NCBI GenBank assembly: GCA_937136055.1 | Contig: CAKZOD010000016.1 | Coordinates: forward strand, 1-45,802 | DNA from: an uncultured Oceanospirillaceae bacterium | GTDB taxonomy: Bacteria; Pseudomonadota; Gammaproteobacteria; Pseudomonadales; Balneatricaceae | Direction of reading: 5' to 3' | Length of the DNA stretch: 45,802 nt | Part shown: in pieces, positions 42,783-45,802 of the stretch | Layout: each line of letters begins with the position of its first letter | Position numbering within the stretch: position 1 is the stretch's first letter | The notes under the pieces: model-generated | The model's input: only the letters and a program-made list of their open reading frames with translations | Told to the model about the DNA's origin: nothing | Databases searched by the model: none | Translations under genes and position numbers: made by a program

Positions 42783-43256
42783 TTAAATTAGATCCTTCGC
42801 TGTTATAGGCGAGTATGTATCGCTTGCGTCGATCAAGGCTTTAGCGGTTAGTTTCTCAACGCTATATACGGCTGTTTTGGTCTGATACATGTCTTGAATG
42901 CCTTGAAGTAAAATAGCAAAATCGCCATCTCCTGATAATAAAATTACTTTATCAACTTTCGCTGCAATTTTCATAACATCCATGGTGATTCCAACATCCC
43001 AATCGCCTTTGGCGCTACCGTCCGCTCGTTGAATAAAAGGCTTTAGTTTAACCTCGAAACCAATGTGCTTTAGTGCTGTTTGAAACTTTGCTTGGCCATC
43101 ATCTCCTCTGTCAGTAGCATAGGCGTATGCATGTGAAATGGTGCCGGTTTGGCTGATGTTTTGCCAAAACTTTCGGTAGTTAAATGGACGTTGATAGATT
43201 GATTTTGTCGTGTAATAAATGTTTTGTACATCAACAAAAAGTGCAATTTGCGTCAT
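42783..43256 (-). CDS. NYN-domain (LabA/DUF88) predicted ribonuclease
   Basis: A 157-residue PIN-like NYN-domain protein. Conserved acidic and catalytic positions are visible in IALFVDVQNIYYT (Asp9, Asn12), KGDWDVGITMDVM and VILLSGDGDFAILLQ. The family is predicted to cleave RNA with metal help, as in LabA/MARF1-type proteins. Substrate unknown. It is divergent from the alkC-like gene across a 120-bp spacer containing a long inverted repeat. Confidence 0.9.
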   Translation of the reverse strand: MTQIALFVDVQNIYYTTKSIYQRPFNYRKFWQNISQTGTISHAYAYATDRGDDGQAKFQTALKHIGFEVKLKPFIQRADGSAKGDWDVGITMDVMKIAAKVDKVILLSGDGDFAILLQGIQDMYQTKTAVYSVEKLTAKALIDASDTYSPITAKDLI

Positions 43257-43328
43257 TGGTTGGCTCTTTCAATCTTTTGGTTTGCTAAAGAAGCGGTTAT
43301 GAATCGTTTTTTTACAACTTTGGTGTCT

Positions 43329-43350
43329 CTACTGACACAGATGTCAGTAG
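43329..43350. promoter_or_regulatory. 9-bp inverted repeat in the NYN/alkC divergent spacer
   Basis: CTACTGACA and TGTCAGTAG are perfect inverted repeats around CAGA. The element sits centrally in the spacer between divergent genes, 27 bp before the chosen alkC start. It may be an operator for both genes or a hairpin in the alkC leader. Confidence 0.55.
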
Positions 43351-43376
43351 CACGCCACTATACTGTAGTTTTGAAA

Positions 43377-44495
43377 ATGGGCACAAGTAAAATGAAAGAA
43401 TCTTTAGATAGTAAAGCGGTTAGTAGAATAGCCAGAAGCTTTCAATTAGCTAACCCCACATTTGATAGCATTACATTCGAAGGTTTGGCGTGTAAAGAGC
43501 TTGATTCGAAATCACTTAAAGAGCGTGTGAATCATATAATTGATGCTTTAGTTTTTGTTTTACCGCAGTGCTTTTTAGAGTGTGCACGAATTATTGAGCG
43601 AATTGGGCCGGTTTGGATAAGAGGCGATAAAGAAGATGTTTTACAAGCATTCGCTGCGTGGCCTGTTATTGACTTTATTGCTGTAAAAGGCATATCTCAT
43701 CCCAAAATAGCGATACCCCTTTTAAAGTCGGTCACATCACTATTTTCTGCTGAGTTCGCAATCAGGCCTTTTATAAAAATGTACCCCGAAATTTGCTATG
43801 CATTTTTAGAAAGCTGGCTGTCAGACGAGAGCGAGGATGTTCGTCGTTTAGTTTCTGAAGGAACAAGGCCTAGATTACCTTGGACGTCAAAGCTTGATTG
43901 CGCGATAGATAGCCCAGAAAGGAATATCAAATTACTTTGTCAGTTAAAGAGTGATTCGAGCTTATATGTTCGTCGCTCTGTCGCAAATCATTTGAATGAT
44001 ATAGCTAAAGATCACCCTGATATCGTATTGTCAATATGTGAGGCTTGGTATCCTAAAGCTGATGAGCATTTAAAATGGTTAATAAGACATGCGACAAGGA
44101 CAATGGTCAAAGAGGGGAGGCCAAGGGTTTACCCACTGCTAGGTTTTACACCTAATCCAAAATTAGCTTCGATCGCTTTGCAGGTAGAGACAAAAAAGGT
44201 CGTATTGGGCGAGAGTATCGTTTTTGAGGTATGCGTTAGCTCAGGTGTTAAAGAGGCTCAATCTTTTGTTGTCGATTTCTCTTTAGATCTGCTAAAAGCA
44301 AATGGTAAGCGAAAATCTAAAGTGTTTAAGCTTAAAAATATAAAATTAGCAGGAGGGTCTTCTTTGTCTGCTCGAAAATCGATGATGATTAAAGAAATTA
44401 CGACTAGGCGTTACTATGCTGGAATGCAAGGCATTTCAGTTTTGGTGAATGGTGTTGTGCTGGCTCAAGAGTCTTTCGAGTTAGTGTTGCGTTAA
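43377..44495 (+). CDS. alkC: AlkC-type DNA alkylation repair glycosylase (HEAT-like repeats plus Ig-like domain)
   Basis: A 372-residue protein with helical HEAT-like repeats (about 1-245; ARIIERIGPVWIRGDKEDVL, then VRRLVSEGTRPRLPW and YVRRSVANHLNDIAKDHP) and a C-terminal beta-sandwich (about 260-372; KKVVLGESIVFEV, then FVVDFSLDLLKANGKRKSKVFKL and ITTRRYYAGMQG). That pairing is known for AlkC, which removes 3-methyladenine and 3-methylcytosine without base flipping. The start is uncertain: the ATG at 43377 fits family N-termini, while an open frame runs on upstream past another ATG at 43299. The inverted repeat between these two ATGs favours the later one. Confidence 0.78.
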   Translation: MGTSKMKESLDSKAVSRIARSFQLANPTFDSITFEGLACKELDSKSLKERVNHIIDALVFVLPQCFLECARIIERIGPVWIRGDKEDVLQAFAAWPVIDFIAVKGISHPKIAIPLLKSVTSLFSAEFAIRPFIKMYPEICYAFLESWLSDESEDVRRLVSEGTRPRLPWTSKLDCAIDSPERNIKLLCQLKSDSSLYVRRSVANHLNDIAKDHPDIVLSICEAWYPKADEHLKWLIRHATRTMVKEGRPRVYPLLGFTPNPKLASIALQVETKKVVLGESIVFEVCVSSGVKEAQSFVVDFSLDLLKANGKRKSKVFKLKNIKLAGGSSLSARKSMMIKEITTRRYYAGMQGISVLVNGVVLAQESFELVLR

Positions 44496-44525
44496 TTGTG
44501 TGGCGTAATTTGAAGGCTGGAAAGG

Positions 44526-44557
44526 CTCAATGGCTTTATTGAGGTAAAGCCATTGAG
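44526..44557. terminator. Bidirectional stem-loop between alkC and the permease genes
   Basis: CTCAATGGCTTTA and TAAAGCCATTGAG form a 13-bp perfect stem with a 6-nt loop, between two convergent genes. T-runs are absent, but stem length and position suit termination. Confidence 0.7.
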
Positions 44558-44565
44558 TGGTAATA

Positions 44566-45246
44566 CTAAACTTTTAAAGCGAACTTCTTTTCTGCTTGAG
44601 CAATCAGCAAAGTTACAATGTAATTGAGTAACAAATAAAAACTACCCGCTACAATTATGGGTTCGAAAGGGCTGAAATATTCAGAGGAAATTTCTTTATA
44701 TACACCCGTCATGTCCATAATGGTGATTGTGCTGGCCAGAGATGTTGATTTAACCATCAGTATCACCTCATTGCCGTAGCCTGGCAGTGCTTGGCGCATT
44801 GCTAGTGGAAAAGTGATTCTTTTGAAAAGCTGGATTGTGTTCATGCCACAAGCCTTACCCGCTTCGCGCAGACCTACATTCACAGATTGGATACCGCCTC
44901 GAATAATTTCGCTTGTGTATGCGGCTGTGTTTAGGGTGAGTGAAAGAATTGCACAAAACCATGGCTCTCTAAAGAACTGCCACAAGCCAACAGCTTCTAA
45001 CTCATCCCTGAATTGGCCCGATCCGTAATAGATTAAAAACATCTGTATTAGCAGAGGTGTAGATCTAAATAGATAAACGAAGAAATAAGCAGGTTTGTTG
45101 AGTAGTGCATAGGGGCTTAAACGGCTAAGTGCTACCGCAACAGCAAGAAAGAAACCGAAAAACAGCGAAATCGATACTAATGCTAAAGTTACAGGTAGGG
45201 CGTTTGCAATCGCAGGGATTGACTCTTTAATAATCTCAATATCCAT
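44566..45246 (-). CDS. Polar amino-acid ABC transporter permease (HisM/ArtM-like)
   Basis: A 226-residue inner-membrane subunit of a histidine/arginine/ornithine-type uptake system. It has about five helices, the RSTPLLIQMFLIYYG segment typical of HisM-type permeases, and the EAA loop EAGKACGMNTIQLFKRITFPLAMRQALPGYGNEVI, which docks the ATPase. It abuts the next permease (TAA-ATG), so the pair is co-translated and probably forms a heterodimer. The ATPase and binding protein would lie further along the minus-strand operon upstream, outside the window. Confidence 0.92.
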   Translation of the reverse strand: MDIEIIKESIPAIANALPVTLALVSISLFFGFFLAVAVALSRLSPYALLNKPAYFFVYLFRSTPLLIQMFLIYYGSGQFRDELEAVGLWQFFREPWFCAILSLTLNTAAYTSEIIRGGIQSVNVGLREAGKACGMNTIQLFKRITFPLAMRQALPGYGNEVILMVKSTSLASTITIMDMTGVYKEISSEYFSPFEPIIVAGSFYLLLNYIVTLLIAQAEKKFALKV

Positions 45247-45802
45247 TTAGCTTCTCCTAACGCCCCGGTTGGCCCATTTTTCGATTGAAAGGTAGCCTCT
45301 ATCTGAAAGGGAGGCTAGCACTAAGAACAGGATTAAGCCTGTAAAGAAAAAGGTAAAAGGTTGTTTCTCGCTGCCAGCACCAATTTGAGAGATGCGTACA
45401 ATTTCAGCAAGGCCAATGACAGAGATAAGAGAAGTTTCTTTAAGTGTCAGTTGCCAAACATTCCCAAGACCTGGTAGTGCAAAACGTGCGACTTGAGGCA
45501 GTAAGATTCTTTTAAAGCGAGTGCTGGTTGTCATGCCAATTGCTTTGGCGGCTTCAATAGTACCCGTTGGAACAGCTAAAACGGCTCCGCGAATAACTTC
45601 TGTCGAATAAGCACCAGAGCTAAGGCCGATACAAACCACGCCCATTAAGAAAATGGGGAGCTCTATATATTCTTGATAATCAAAAGCACCTTTGGCGATT
45701 GCCATTAATATGGTGTTGCCTCCGTAAAAAACGAGGTAGATAACCAGTAATTCAGGTATGCCGCGTACAATAGTAGTGTAACCATTGGCAGCTGAGCGAA
45801 GG
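45247..45802 (-). CDS. Polar amino-acid ABC transporter permease (HisQ/ArtQ-like), 5' end outside window
   Basis: Second permease of the pair, cut by the window edge: the frame stays open to the last base, reading YTTIVRGIPELLVIYLVFYGG before an internal ATG at 45705 that should not be taken as the start. The EAA loop is EAAKAIGMTTSTRFKRILLPQVARFALPGLGNVW. At least 185 residues are present of a usual 230. Its stop is directly followed by the HisM-like ATG. Confidence 0.9.
   Translation of the reverse strand, partial: LRSAANGYTTIVRGIPELLVIYLVFYGGNTILMAIAKGAFDYQEYIELPIFLMGVVCIGLSSGAYSTEVIRGAVLAVPTGTIEAAKAIGMTTSTRFKRILLPQVARFALPGLGNVWQLTLKETSLISVIGLAEIVRISQIGAGSEKQPFTFFFTGLILFLVLASLSDRGYLSIEKWANRGVRRS

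Noticed and set aside
45247..45705. Taking the ATG at 45705 as the start of the last permease
   Set aside because: The frame is open to the window edge and encodes further permease sequence (TTIVRGIPELLV), so the gene is truncated by the window rather than short.

Overview
The window looks like chromosomal DNA from a moderately AT-rich gammaproteobacterium, probably free-living and aquatic. The order comEC - exbB - exbD - lpxK - ycaR - kdsB, preceded by a DUF2062 gene and a lol (lipoprotein-sorting) locus, is the arrangement known from Pseudomonas and relatives. Other markers of the class are YegD, RlmF, MltA, the LPS genes and an MMPL-type RND exporter. The genus cannot be fixed from the sequence alone. 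I see no rRNA, tRNA, CRISPR array, prophage or intact insertion sequence.

Region by region. 1-8.8 kb is an envelope block: one LolC/E-type permease plus LolD (no second permease follows), DUF2062, ComEC, an ExbB/ExbD pair, LpxK, YcaR and KdsB, ending at a bidirectional terminator. 8.8-17.1 kb holds a periplasmic binding protein fused to a cache-like sensor domain, a trans-sulfuration enzyme divergent from an Lrp/AsnC regulator, a Tim44-domain membrane protein, YegD, a GFA-type zinc protein, a DUF6500 protein and a bifunctional mannose-1-phosphate guanylyltransferase. 17.1-22.2 kb holds a small outer-membrane barrel, about 700 bp of apparently decayed sequence, DUF1203 and HD-hydrolase genes, a second-type RsgA GTPase behind a long structured leader with a leader peptide, and an AhpD-like protein. 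22.4-27.3 kb holds RlmF, a secreted rhodanese, a pentapeptide-repeat protein, a family-3 binding protein and MltA.

27.4-32.7 kb is a compact four-gene operon (TetR regulator, RND/MMPL exporter, LolA-like periplasmic protein, outer-membrane barrel). It reads as one trans-envelope lipid or hydrophobic-molecule export system under two near-identical palindromic operators. 33.0-35.9 kb carries 3-hydroxybutyrate dehydrogenase, uracil-DNA glycosylase, a racemase-fold protein and DUF924.

36.1-40.2 kb is the most unusual gene group: a prephenate-dehydratase-like protein with altered active-site motifs, a MocR regulator whose PLP-anchoring lysine is replaced by arginine, a trans-sulfuration-type PLP enzyme with an intact lysine, and a DUF2007/zinc-ribbon protein, all on one strand. 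40.3-45.8 kb has an HD-GYP response regulator, a cold-shock protein with a long leader, a NYN-domain protein divergent from an AlkC-type DNA glycosylase, and two polar amino-acid ABC permeases, the last cut by the window edge.

The strongest candidates for new biology are the rsgA leader (20.2-20.44 kb), which can fold as a chain of overlapping, alternately exclusive hairpins behind an 11-codon leader peptide; the degenerate PheA-like/MocR-like pair at 36-38.5 kb; and the TetR/RND/LolA-like/barrel operon with its twin operators.
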